DNA of 26,589 nucleotides from positions 1-26,589 of IMG/VR virus record IMGVR_UViG_3300032242_000427; one strand, given 5' to 3'. Made by a program: the position numbers and the translations under genes. Source of the DNA: a virus. Of this stretch, positions 1 through 5,412 are shown one piece after another; within the stretch, counting starts at the first letter, position 1, and each line of letters begins with the position of its first letter. The notes beneath the pieces were generated by a model. The model had not been told where the DNA came from, searched no databases, and saw only the letters and a list, made by a program, of their open reading frames with translations.

Positions 1-95
1 ACTACTCTGATCCGACCCCATAGATTTGGTGGGCTACTTTTAACCGCCAAAATGTATGTGAAGCATTAAAAATAGTTAATTTCGCCCTGCATTAA

Positions 96-350
96 TTAGA
101 ACGGAATATCATCAGGAAGTCCAGCCAATCCTGCACCACTTGTAACAGGATTACCAGCTCCTGATTGTTTTGGTTTAGGTTCAAAAAAGGATATCCAGCC
201 ATCAAATCCCACAGGCACGGCTTCCATTTTCATAGACAAACCATTGGAGGTTTCAAATACAGCACCTACTTTGACCCAGTTAGGCTTTTCCTCGCCTTGT
301 GCGTTTTTATATGTGCCTACTCTTGCTTTTGCTTCATACTTTAATGCCAT
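96..350 (-). CDS. Small SSB-like protein with acidic C-terminal tip
   Basis: This 84-residue protein ends in D80-D81-I-P-F84, which matches the acidic tip of bacterial single-stranded DNA-binding proteins (DDIPF). SSB uses that tip to recruit recombination and replication partners. Residues 1-58 look beta-rich, with several alternating hydrophobic stretches and aromatic residues, as in a small OB-like domain. Residues 59-77 form a Gly/Pro/Ser/Ala-rich linker like the SSB linker. The start is preceded by AGGAAG at good spacing, and the gene overlaps the exonuclease upstream by 17 bases. It is last in a recombination operon. I infer that it binds single-stranded DNA or mimics the host SSB tail. 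The core is about half the length of a typical SSB, so the fold is not certain. Confidence 0.7.
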   Translation of the reverse strand: MALKYEAKARVGTYKNAQGEEKPNWVKVGAVFETSNGLSMKMEAVPVGFDGWISFFEPKPKQSGAGNPVTSGAGLAGLPDDIPF

Positions 351-966
351 TTTGCTTCCTTTCGTATATAGAAATTAATTCTTGCTCAACTTCAGATAAA
401 AACTGCACCACTTCCAATTCCATATTTTTAATATATTCCTCATCCCGTGGAACTCGGATACAGAAAAATTGGAATTCATCAGGCAGTCGGGGATCAAAAC
501 TGACAAAATCTGTCCATTCCCGTTCCGCCACCCACATTTGCATTTGCATTTGCGGATAATATTTAGTAGGTGCTTTTTGTGCCTTTAAGGTTTGCAGGTG
601 CGTTTTGGTGTGAGGGCATTTAATTTCTAAATTGCCATCCGTTCCAATTAAACCATCAGGGCTTGCTCCTACCCATTTAATAGTAGGATGTCGGATAAAG
701 CCTGTTTGGTCTACAAAGTTACCAGTATTAACTTCATAAGCCATTCGGGCTTGCGCTTCGGTATCAATGCCATGTTGCATAGCATCATTAATATATCCGC
801 CTTCCTCTATATCGTTTGTAATCCTTTGGGTTACAAGCTCCCACCTATAATCTTCACGAGTTTTTGCTTCACCTGATTTGATTTTGGCAAGAACATCGGC
901 TACTCGGCTGGCGGTTACATGACCTAACCTTTCCAATTTCCATTCTATTGTGCCTTGTTCGGTCAT
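334..966 (-). CDS. YqaJ-family recombination exonuclease
   Basis: This 210-residue protein has the features of the YqaJ/lambda-exonuclease nuclease family, which degrades the 5' strand of double-stranded ends to leave 3' tails for annealing. The catalytic signature is visible: E70 in GIDTE, D104 in ASPDG, and E114-x-K116 in LEIKCP. These are followed by the family's YYPQMQMQMW segment near residues 137-145. The length is normal for phage members. Its ATG overlaps the stop of the upstream helix-turn-helix gene as ATGA, indicating translational coupling. An annealing protein lies three genes upstream in the same operon, so the two probably act as an exonuclease/annealase pair. The family call is secure; the pairing is inferred from neighbourhood. 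Confidence 0.9.
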   Translation of the reverse strand: MTEQGTIEWKLERLGHVTASRVADVLAKIKSGEAKTREDYRWELVTQRITNDIEEGGYINDAMQHGIDTEAQARMAYEVNTGNFVDQTGFIRHPTIKWVGASPDGLIGTDGNLEIKCPHTKTHLQTLKAQKAPTKYYPQMQMQMWVAEREWTDFVSFDPRLPDEFQFFCIRVPRDEEYIKNMELEVVQFLSEVEQELISIYERKQNGIKV

Positions 967-1175
967 CTAGCTTCTTTCAAAAGGATATACCTAGCCCATT
1001 TTTTACCTTCGGCTTTTTCAATAATGGTAAAAATATCGTGTCCTTCCGTTTTAAGTTTAAAAATGACATCGGCTAATCGTGTAATATGAAAGTTAGTAAT
1101 GGCATCCCATGAAGTGATCCCCCTTTTTCTTTTTTTCTTTAGCCAAACCAAAACTTGCTCTTTTTGCGTTTTCAT
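963..1175 (-). CDS. Small helix-turn-helix protein (HTH_39-like)
   Basis: This 70-residue basic protein resembles the small phage winged-helix family Pfam HTH_39. It opens with KTQKEQVLVWL, has a middle helix ITSWDAITNF, then HITRLADVIFKLKTEGHDI, which is the recognition helix and wing pattern of that family. Such proteins often sit beside phage recombination genes. It could bind DNA as a regulator or as an accessory recombination factor; the sequence does not decide between these. Both ends show ATGA overlaps, with the exonuclease downstream and a 58-residue gene upstream, so it is translated as part of the coupled operon. Confidence 0.7.
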   Translation of the reverse strand: MKTQKEQVLVWLKKKRKRGITSWDAITNFHITRLADVIFKLKTEGHDIFTIIEKAEGKKWARYILLKEAR

Positions 1176-1348
1176 TCTTTGCTCCTTTCGTTGATAGCAT
1201 TAGAAAAACGATACCTTCTCCACTTTGCTTGATATCTTGGATCCTCACTAGGAGGTTCAAAACCTAACCTTTTAAAAGTTTCCAATACATTAGTTTTATT
1301 AGAAGGAATATATTTATTATCAATATTTAATAATCTAAGTATTCTCAT
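1172..1348 (-). CDS. Small hypothetical protein, 58 aa
   Basis: This is a short open frame of 58 residues starting MRILRLLNID and ending NAINERSKE. Three signs mark it as a real gene. Its TGA stop overlaps the ATG of the helix-turn-helix gene as ATGA. Its start sits inside the last 14 bases of the annealing-protein gene. An AAGGAA ribosome site lies just upstream of the ATG. It fills what would otherwise be the only sizeable gap in the leftward operon. The C-terminal half is rich in Arg, Lys and aromatic residues (AKWRRYRF), which might suit nucleic-acid binding, but I recognise no domain and assign no function. Confidence 0.7.
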   Translation of the reverse strand: MRILRLLNIDNKYIPSNKTNVLETFKRLGFEPPSEDPRYQAKWRRYRFSNAINERSKE

Positions 1349-1877
1349 TTTCTAATTCCTTTTTGCGTAATTCTTTAGCATCATTAATGGCTTTTAAAGC
1401 ATCAGGATATTTTTTACATTGGTTATAAACCAATCCAAAGGTTGCTTTTAACTCATCTAAAGTAGGGCAATTTTCTATTGCTTCCACCATACGAGCTATA
1501 TCATCAGCTTCTAGGTTCTCGGAGGGCAAATCCTCACCGCTGTATATGTATAACCCGATACCAAAGCAAGCAATACACTTGGCTAAACACCGCATCATCG
1601 CCTTATTAACGGCTACCGCATCGGGATTTTTTACGGCTTGATTTCGGTTATCCATAACAGGTAGGTGCATTTGCATGGTTTTTTCAAACGCATAAACTGT
1701 GCAGGACACCATAAGGGTTTCCCCGTAACTGATTGGATCATTAAATGACCAAGTGGCTTTAGGATCATTTTGTAGCAATGTATCTACAGCCCAACTCCAA
1801 GAAAGGTAGGATAAGCCGTTTTTCTTTTCTATATGCTCGCCTACATTTATAAGGCGTAATTCGTCAAAGGTTTTCAT
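1335..1877 (-). CDS. Sak3/DUF1071-type single-strand annealing protein
   Basis: I read this as a phage single-strand annealing protein of the DUF1071 (Sak3) family, distantly related to the RecT/Red-beta group. It carries the family's LSYLSWSWAVD motif near residue 23 and the conserved central block with PVMDNRNQAV, NPDAVAVNKAMMRCLAK and FGIGLYIYSGEDLP. The acidic C-terminal part is helical. A longer frame begins at 1913, but the ATG at 1877 is preferred: it overlaps the upstream TGA as ATGA and has AAGGA seven bases upstream, giving 180 residues. It would anneal complementary strands exposed by the YqaJ exonuclease encoded downstream. Family assignment is from motif recognition only. Confidence 0.82.
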   Translation of the reverse strand: MKTFDELRLINVGEHIEKKNGLSYLSWSWAVDTLLQNDPKATWSFNDPISYGETLMVSCTVYAFEKTMQMHLPVMDNRNQAVKNPDAVAVNKAMMRCLAKCIACFGIGLYIYSGEDLPSENLEADDIARMVEAIENCPTLDELKATFGLVYNQCKKYPDALKAINDAKELRKKELENENT

Positions 1878-1888
1878 ATTTTGTCCTT
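1865..1888 (-). repeat. Duplicated translation-start sequence, copy 1
   Basis: The ribosome site and first codons of the annealing-protein gene read AAGGACAAAATATGAAAAC, then one variable base, then TTTG. The same 24-base stretch, with one mismatch, precedes the upstream 58-residue gene at 2038-2061. Twenty-three of 24 positions match across both untranslated and coding bases, which is more than a shared Shine-Dalgarno motif needs. Confidence 0.7.
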
Positions 1889-2050
1889 TTCTATAATTTC
1901 TTCCAAAAAACATTCTTTTACATCAATACAAGCATCGGGCAAATTGTTATAAAGCTGTAATTGACTTATTTTTTCCCATGCCATTTTTTCTGAATCCGCA
2001 TGAATATGATAAGTAATTTCGGCATTTTCAACAAAAACAAATGTTTTCAT
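1874..2050 (-). CDS. Small hypothetical protein, 58 aa
   Basis: This short frame encodes MKTFVFVENAEITYHIHADS and ends EEIIEKDKI, 58 residues in all. It is supported by an AAGGA ribosome site at correct spacing, an ATGA overlap with the annealing-protein start at 1877, and placement directly after the stop of the 96-residue gene. The layout of an N-terminal beta-strand pair, then an A-D-S turn and a helix (EKMAWEKISQL) resembles small phage proteins of the DpnD/PcfM-like type, in which two strands precede an A-D-x-x-x-A-W/R helix. That resemblance is weak and gives no function. Confidence 0.72.
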   Translation of the reverse strand: MKTFVFVENAEITYHIHADSEKMAWEKISQLQLYNNLPDACIDVKECFLEEIIEKDKI

Positions 2051-2061
2051 ATTTTGTCCTT
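2038..2061 (-). repeat. Duplicated translation-start sequence, copy 2
   Basis: This is the second copy of the 24-base initiation segment described at 1865-1888, lying 173 bases away in the same orientation. It contains AAGGA, a five-base A/T spacer, the ATG of the 58-residue gene and its next four codons. It begins within the stop codon of the upstream 96-residue gene. Confidence 0.7.
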
Positions 2062-2350
2062 AATCTTGTATTTCGGAAGTTGCTTGTGCTTTAGCAAAGG
2101 ATTCCATGTAATCGTATGTAATCGACCAAATTTTTCTGCCAATTTCCTCAAAATTTCTTAAGTCTAGGCATATTTGTAAATCTTCGGAAGTTTTTACATC
2201 CAATTCGCTTAATGCTTCCGCTATGTGTCCCGAATCCCACGGGGTATATTCGGGAGTTTTCATTAAATCGTGGGTTCTTGCTTCGATTTCCTCGATTAAA
2301 ATGTCATCATCTTCGGGTTCATAATACGCATCGTGTCTGCTCATTCCCAT
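2060..2350 (-). CDS. Acidic hypothetical protein, 96 aa
   Basis: I do not recognise this protein. It is strongly acidic at the N-terminus (a YEPEDDDILIEEIEAR stretch near residues 10-25) and mostly helical by composition, with no Cys pairs, membrane segment or nuclease motif. Acidic small early phage proteins are sometimes DNA mimics or inhibitors of host proteins, but nothing here shows that. The start at 2350 has a full AGGAGG site about eight bases upstream, encoded inside the end of the preceding 29-residue gene. A second ATG two codons downstream (2344) is also possible. Confidence 0.65.
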   Translation of the reverse strand: MGMSRHDAYYEPEDDDILIEEIEARTHDLMKTPEYTPWDSGHIAEALSELDVKTSEDLQICLDLRNFEEIGRKIWSITYDYMESFAKAQATSEIQD

Positions 2351-2351
2351 T

Positions 2352-2441
2352 TTAAAATCCTCCTGTTTGCAGGATATAAATGGTCATTAAAAAGACCGAT
2401 ATTGCAAAACCAAATAAACCGCCTATTAAAAAGTCTTTCAT
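2352..2441 (-). CDS. Mini membrane protein, 29 aa
   Basis: A 29-residue frame begins MKDFLIGGLFGFAISVFLMT and ends IYILQTGGF. Nearly all of it after residue 3 is one hydrophobic membrane segment. It has a GGAGA ribosome site directly upstream and is the first gene after the leftward promoter at 2480-2507. Its last codons encode the AGGAGG site of the next gene, so it could also serve as a leader peptide that couples translation. The frame is very short, so the call rests on the ribosome site, position and hydrophobic pattern. No function can be assigned. Confidence 0.55.
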   Translation of the reverse strand: MKDFLIGGLFGFAISVFLMTIYILQTGGF

Positions 2442-2458
2442 GTTTTCTCCTATCGTGT

Positions 2459-2474
2459 TAGGCTTTAGTGCCTA
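2459..2474. promoter_or_regulatory. Imperfect palindrome, possible operator
   Basis: TAGGC-TTTAGT-GCCTA is a 16-base inverted repeat with perfect five-base arms. It sits at the predicted start site of leftward transcription and between the two divergent gene blocks, where a repressor would be expected to bind. It could equally form a small hairpin at the 5' end of the leftward transcript. No other copy of the full palindrome was noticed in the window. Confidence 0.4.
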
Positions 2475-2479
2475 TAAGT

Positions 2480-2507
2480 ATTATATTCATTCCTAGAAAG
2501 GTGTAAA
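2480..2507 (-). promoter_or_regulatory. Sigma70-like promoter for the leftward early operon
   Basis: On the minus strand TTTACA (2507-2502) and a perfect TATAAT (2485-2480) are separated by 16 bases. This is five of six and six of six matches to the sigma70 -35 and -10 boxes. Transcription would start near 2473 and run into the 29-residue gene at 2441. It is the best promoter match I found in the window and lies in the only divergent intergenic region. Confidence 0.7.
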
Positions 2508-2516
2508 CTTTTTTTT

Positions 2517-2861
2517 ATGTTTTTAACAATACCTTATCCACCTAGCGTGAACAGCTATTGGGGCTTTCAAGGACATAGACGATTCCTAACTAAAAAAGCT
2601 GTGGACTTTAAATCCGAAGTATCCAACGCTGTCATAACTCACAATATTCCTAAACTAGGTCAGGAACGCTTGGAAATCGAGATCAAGCTCTTTCCAACCG
2701 ACAAGCGAGTGCGGGACATCGACAATTCTATTAAATCGTGCCTTGACGCTTTATGCCAAGCTGGAGTATTTGATGACGATTCTCAAATTGATGTACTTAT
2801 TGTTAATCGAGGTGAAATTGTTAAGGGTGGTAAAGCGGAAATAAAGATAAAAGTATTGTAA
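2517..2861 (+). CDS. rusA: RusA-like Holliday junction resolvase
   Basis: This 114-residue protein fits the RusA family of small dimeric endonucleases that cut four-way DNA junctions. Typical features are the N-terminal IPYPPSVNSYW, the metal-binding RDIDN at 66-70 (D67 and D69), the helix SIKSCLDALCQAGVF, and DDDSQI at 86-91 supplying a further acidic residue. The length agrees with the family. It is the first gene of the rightward block, and its product would resolve intermediates made by the leftward recombination genes. The ribosome site is weak: GAAAGG lies about fourteen bases upstream of the ATG behind an oligo-T run, so the start is the less certain part. Confidence 0.9.
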   Translation: MFLTIPYPPSVNSYWGFQGHRRFLTKKAVDFKSEVSNAVITHNIPKLGQERLEIEIKLFPTDKRVRDIDNSIKSCLDALCQAGVFDDDSQIDVLIVNRGEIVKGGKAEIKIKVL

Positions 2862-2881
2862 TATTCCGTTCCTCGTTGTAA

Positions 2882-2887
2882 TATAAT
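2882..2887 (+). promoter_or_regulatory. Possible -10 box upstream of replication gene
   Basis: A perfect TATAAT occurs in the 113-base gap between rusA and the DUF1376 gene. No good -35 box stands 16-18 bases upstream; the nearest TTGTAA is 20 bases away. It may be a weak or activator-dependent promoter, or chance in AT-rich DNA. Confidence 0.3.
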
Positions 2888-2898
2888 TTTTGGAAAGG

Positions 2899-2926
2899 CT
2901 AGGTTCATTACCGAAAAGTCGCCTAG
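2899..2926. repeat. Inverted repeat in leader of replication gene
   Basis: CTAGG (2899-2903) and CCTAG (2922-2926) form a five-base inverted repeat with an 18-base loop. It lies downstream of the TATAAT at 2882 and about 50 bases before the DUF1376 start. It may fold in the transcript or bind a regulator. The short arms make this a weak call. Confidence 0.3.
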
Positions 2927-2974
2927 TCACCGACCTGCCATTTCCTTTTAACGACTACCTTTGACAAGGACTTT

Positions 2975-3757
2975 ATGCACTATTTCCAGTTTGAGATAAA
3001 AGAGTGGATTTCTAATACCGCTCACCTCACCTTAGAGGAAGAAGCCGTTTATCTCCGTTTAATAAATTATTATTACGATTCGGAACGCTATATTCCAAAA
3101 GATATACCGCTTATCAGTCGTAAATTAAGAATATCAAATCAACAAGTTACAGAAAGCATTTTGCATGAATTTTTTACAGAATCTGACGAAGGTTATATCC
3201 ACGACCGCTGTGAGCTGGAGATTACCAAATACAGAGCTAAATCAGAACAAGCTAGCCGAGCAGGTAAAGCATCAGCCGAAAAGAGAGCCAACGCCAGCTT
3301 AACGCCCGTTCAACGCCCGAGCAACCAATCATTAATCATAAATCAAGAATCATTAATCAAGAATCATATAAAAACTAACCCTATTGCTCCTAAAGTCGCT
3401 ATTCCTATTGGTGTTTCTGAAGATTTATGGAAAGATTTTTTAACATTAAGAAAATCTAAGAAATTACCCGTAACGCTTACAGCTCTTAAAGGTATTACAA
3501 GAGAAGCAGAAAAAGCTAAAAAATCCATTTCAGAAGTTTTACAAATATGTTGTGAAAGAGGTTGGGGAGGTTTTAAAGCCGAATGGCTTATGGAATCTCC
3601 AGTCAAAGCAGGATCGCCAGTAGTAAAGCAAGATTGGCGAAATAACGATGGTCTTATGTTAGCCAAAGCATCGGAGCTAGGACTTCATACAGTAGGTTTA
3701 CAAAGGTTCGAGATTATTAACAAGATAGATGCCACTTTAAGGAGCAGAGGTTTATGA
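2975..3757 (+). CDS. DUF1376 replication protein
   Basis: Residues 1-80 match DUF1376, a domain found in phage and prophage replication proteins. The recognisable parts are HYFQFEIKEWISNTAHLTLEE, the YLRLINYYYDSE helix and the following winged-helix-like segment to about residue 85. A basic region with KASAEKRANAS follows, then an Asn/Gln/Ser-rich linker at about 115-130. The C-terminal part (135-260) is helical and includes a WGGFKAEWL motif. I infer an initiator or helicase-loader role at the phage origin, since no other initiator is in the window and repeats lie inside the gene. AAGGA precedes the ATG. The stop overlaps the next ATG as ATGA. Confidence 0.78.
   Translation: MHYFQFEIKEWISNTAHLTLEEEAVYLRLINYYYDSERYIPKDIPLISRKLRISNQQVTESILHEFFTESDEGYIHDRCELEITKYRAKSEQASRAGKASAEKRANASLTPVQRPSNQSLIINQESLIKNHIKTNPIAPKVAIPIGVSEDLWKDFLTLRKSKKLPVTLTALKGITREAEKAKKSISEVLQICCERGWGGFKAEWLMESPVKAGSPVVKQDWRNNDGLMLAKASELGLHTVGLQRFEIINKIDATLRSRGL
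3301..3368 (+). repeat. Tandem repeats inside replication gene, candidate origin
   Basis: Two in-frame 21-base units lie end to end at 3327-3347 and 3348-3368, identical at 17 of 21 positions and sharing AATCATTAATCA. Just before them AACGCCCG occurs twice at an 11-base spacing (3301-3308 and 3312-3319). The switch from GC-rich short repeats to AT-rich iterons inside an initiator gene resembles the arrangement of lambda-type origins within gene O. The repeats also encode a low-complexity linker, so a purely coding explanation remains possible. Confidence 0.45.
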
Positions 3758-3981
3758 AAAAACGCACACAAATGACAAAACAAGACCAAGCCAAAGAAAA
3801 ATTGGAGTTGGAATTAGATATGCTAAATGCTAGATTGACTTGGCATAGACGATTAATTAAAGACGCTTGGTGGATTCTTACCGATGTCCAAGAACATGAA
3901 TTAAACGCAGAGCCACATATCCAAGCGGTTGTAATGATGCTTTCTGATATTGCAGTTGATTACATGGATGGAGAAAAATAA
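3754..3981 (+). CDS. Hypothetical protein, 75 aa
   Basis: I do not recognise this protein. It is helical, with a charged N-terminal helix (KQDQAKEKLELELDMLNARL) likely to form a coiled coil, then a Trp-rich stretch and an acidic end. It starts with an ATGA overlap at the end of the DUF1376 gene and ends TAATG into the next gene, so it is translationally coupled on both sides. Its position right after the replication protein makes an accessory replication role plausible, but the sequence itself shows no motif. Confidence 0.7.
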   Translation: MKKRTQMTKQDQAKEKLELELDMLNARLTWHRRLIKDAWWILTDVQEHELNAEPHIQAVVMMLSDIAVDYMDGEK

Positions 3982-4097
3982 TGGTCGGATTATTGGTGGC
4001 TTTTTTCTTATACCACGGCGAAGCTCATTGGATTTGGTGGGTTATTTGGGCAATTATTGAACTTGGAGAATTGGCAAATTTTGTAAGGAATCATTAA
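3981..4097 (+). CDS. Mini membrane protein, 38 aa
   Basis: This 38-residue frame reads MVGLLVAFFLYHGEAHWIWW and ends GELANFVRNH. It joins the preceding gene by TAATG and the following gene by another TAATG, exactly filling the space between them, which argues strongly that it is translated. It holds two short hydrophobic segments split by HGEAH, and is rich in Trp. The likely location is the inner membrane. I know of no function for it. It is one of three mini membrane proteins in the early blocks. Confidence 0.65.
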   Translation: MVGLLVAFFLYHGEAHWIWWVIWAIIELGELANFVRNH

Positions 4098-4330
4098 TGA
4101 AAAATGAACCAGTAGCGTGGACAGATGGCAAAGGTAACTATTTTGATAAAAATAGTTTTTTTCCTTTTGATGACCTTATTCCACTTTACACCCATCCAGC
4201 AAAGACACTAACAGATGAGGAAATAATTGAAATTCGTGATTCTTGTTATGTGGAATCTGGACTTGATGAGTGGGAATATTGCGACATTGAATTTGCTAGA
4301 GCAATACTAAGAAAGGCACAAGAAAAATGA
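4097..4330 (+). CDS. Hypothetical protein with YTHP motif, 77 aa
   Basis: This belongs to a type of small protein common in phage and prophage early regions, recognised by an N-terminal EPVAW, a central PLYTHP and a following LTDEEI. The C-terminal half is an acidic helix containing two Cys and FARAILRKAQEK. Its role is unknown. The start shares TAATG with the mini membrane gene and the stop overlaps the NinB start as ATGA. The translated frame has normal composition, so it is a confident gene without a functional call. Confidence 0.75.
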   Translation: MKNEPVAWTDGKGNYFDKNSFFPFDDLIPLYTHPAKTLTDEEIIEIRDSCYVESGLDEWEYCDIEFARAILRKAQEK

Positions 4331-4701
4331 ACATTTGTCTTTTGCCTGATACTCGGAAAATGGCTATAGATGCGATTAACAACGCACCTGACGGCTCGAT
4401 TTTGGAAATACGGGAATCTAATAGGACTAAATCTCAAAACAGGTTCTATTGGGAGTTACTGAGTGCAATAGAAATGCAACTGGTGAACGAGGGCAGGAGA
4501 TATAGAGCAGAAATATGGCACGAATATTTCAAAGCAAGATACCTTGTGCCAAAAATGATGGAATTACCTAATGGTAAACTCAAAGAAGTGGAACGCACCA
4601 CCACAGATTTGTCAAAAAAAGAATTTTCAGATTATATTGAACAGGTCATGGCTTTTGCATCCGAACATGGTGTAATTAACCTAATGGAGCATCCACGATG
4701 A
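4327..4701 (+). CDS. ninB: NinB-like recombination protein
   Basis: This 124-residue protein resembles lambda NinB (Orf), a mediator that helps load recombination proteins on single-stranded DNA coated by SSB. Supporting features are the N-terminal short beta segment, the RESNRTKSQNRFYWELLSAIE block (28-48) that matches the family's conserved R-S-x-x-Q-N-x-x-x-W helix, and WHEYFKARYLVP near residue 59. The C-terminal part contains TTTDLSKKEFSDYIEQV, typical of the family. It overlaps both neighbours by ATGA and lies in a Nin-like group with RusA and a Ref-like nuclease. Confidence 0.8.
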   Translation: MNICLLPDTRKMAIDAINNAPDGSILEIRESNRTKSQNRFYWELLSAIEMQLVNEGRRYRAEIWHEYFKARYLVPKMMELPNGKLKEVERTTTDLSKKEFSDYIEQVMAFASEHGVINLMEHPR

Positions 4702-4970
4702 AAATACCTATACCTTTTTTTGGCTGGTTAGTTATTACAGGAGATGATGATATGACCACTTTTACAACGGAAGATAGAATGATGGCAGAAATTGATTACG
4801 ATTATGCGGGACCACTCCTGCGTTTGAACGCTTTAATAAAAACATATCATCAATTAATGACTAAAAAAGAATTTCAAAAAGCCTTTGAAGTTTCTTGTGT
4901 AATTAAGGACACCGCAGAAGAAGTGGAAGCCGTTACACAAAATTTTGTAAATAATCCTTATGGCTTCTAA
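4698..4970 (+). CDS. Hypothetical protein, 90 aa
   Basis: I do not recognise this protein. The N-terminus (IPIPFFGWLVITG) is hydrophobic but too short for a clear membrane helix. The rest is acidic and helical, with a long helix from about residue 30 to 80. The start at 4698 gives an ATGA overlap with NinB. An internal ATG at 4752 (MTTFTTED) would drop the hydrophobic start and is a possible alternative. The end overlaps the Ref-like gene by 11 bases. Confidence 0.6.
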   Translation: MKIPIPFFGWLVITGDDDMTTFTTEDRMMAEIDYDYAGPLLRLNALIKTYHQLMTKKEFQKAFEVSCVIKDTAEEVEAVTQNFVNNPYGF

Positions 4971-5235
4971 ACTTGAAAAAGAACATTACAAAAAAGTTGC
5001 TGAATTGGGATGCTCATTATGTAGGCATCAAGGCAATGAGGGAACGCCAGCAGAATTGCATCACATTAGACGAGCTGGTAAACGAAGTAATGCCCCTGTT
5101 ATCCCCCTTTGTCCATACCACCATAGAGGATCAAATACCAGTATTCACGGAATGGGTAGAAAGCAATTTGAGCAAACCTATCAAATCACCGAAGAAGAAT
5201 TATTGGTACAAACCGAAAGTTTAATTAATGAGTAG
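4960..5235 (+). CDS. Ref-like HNH nuclease
   Basis: This 91-residue protein matches the small HNH nuclease family typified by phage P1 Ref, a RecA-dependent nuclease that cuts DNA at displacement loops. Visible features are C18-x-x-C21 in GCSLCRH, AELHHIR (33-39) with the catalytic-type His pair, PLCPYHHRG (49-57) with the second Cys and His cluster, and SIHG followed by KQFEQTYQITEEELL, as in Ref. It is short, equal to the nuclease domain alone. It would act with the phage recombination genes encoded nearby. Whether it depends on RecA is inference from the family. Confidence 0.8.
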   Translation: MASKLEKEHYKKVAELGCSLCRHQGNEGTPAELHHIRRAGKRSNAPVIPLCPYHHRGSNTSIHGMGRKQFEQTYQITEEELLVQTESLINE

Positions 5236-5374
5236 TAATTTAATTATCTTGACAGGGATTATTTACGCATATATTTGCGCAGAAAGTTGCTGGAAAGGTA
5301 ATTTTGGATTGGCTTGGATGTATTTTGGCTATGCCGTTGCTAATTACGGAGCCTATTTAATGGCTACAAAATAA
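5228..5374 (+). CDS. Small membrane protein, 48 aa
   Basis: This 48-residue frame starts MSSNLIILTGIIYAYICAES and ends ANYGAYLMATK. It has two hydrophobic segments (about 4-17 and 27-45) separated by a polar Lys/Gly/Asn turn, so a two-pass membrane hairpin is likely. Its start overlaps the end of the Ref-like gene by eight bases. It is the last gene of the rightward block. The general pattern of ILTGIIYAY followed by GNFGLAWMYFGYA looks like a recurrent small phage membrane protein, but no function is known to me. Confidence 0.65.
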   Translation: MSSNLIILTGIIYAYICAESCWKGNFGLAWMYFGYAVANYGAYLMATK

Positions 5375-5385
5375 CAAATTTGTTA
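5372..5385. repeat. 14-base perfect palindrome between convergent genes
   Basis: TAACAAATTTGTTA is a perfect palindrome that includes the stop codon of the 48-residue gene. It lies in the 38-base gap where rightward and leftward transcription meet. The arms are AT-rich with no loop, and no clear T-run follows on either strand, so it is a poor intrinsic terminator and may instead be a protein site. Confidence 0.35.
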
Positions 5386-5412
5386 CTAATAGGTATCAAT
5401 TTTGTCTAGTAA

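Noticed and set aside
1-21. Possible start of another leftward gene at the left edge (MGSDQSS).
   Set aside because: Only seven codons are inside the window and there is no ribosome site before the ATG, so it cannot be supported.
536-557. Short CATTTG tandem repeat (four near copies) within the exonuclease gene.
   Set aside because: It simply encodes the QMQMQM segment that is typical of YqaJ-type nucleases, so a regulatory meaning is not needed.
3364-3666. Minus-strand frame of 100 codons opposite the DUF1376 gene.
   Set aside because: It runs against the direction of the block, has no ribosome site or coupling, and overlaps a confident gene.
4973-5224. Open frame of 83 codons overlapping the Ref-like gene.
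   Set aside because: It lies almost entirely inside a gene with clear HNH motifs and its product has no recognisable pattern; taken as a shadow frame.
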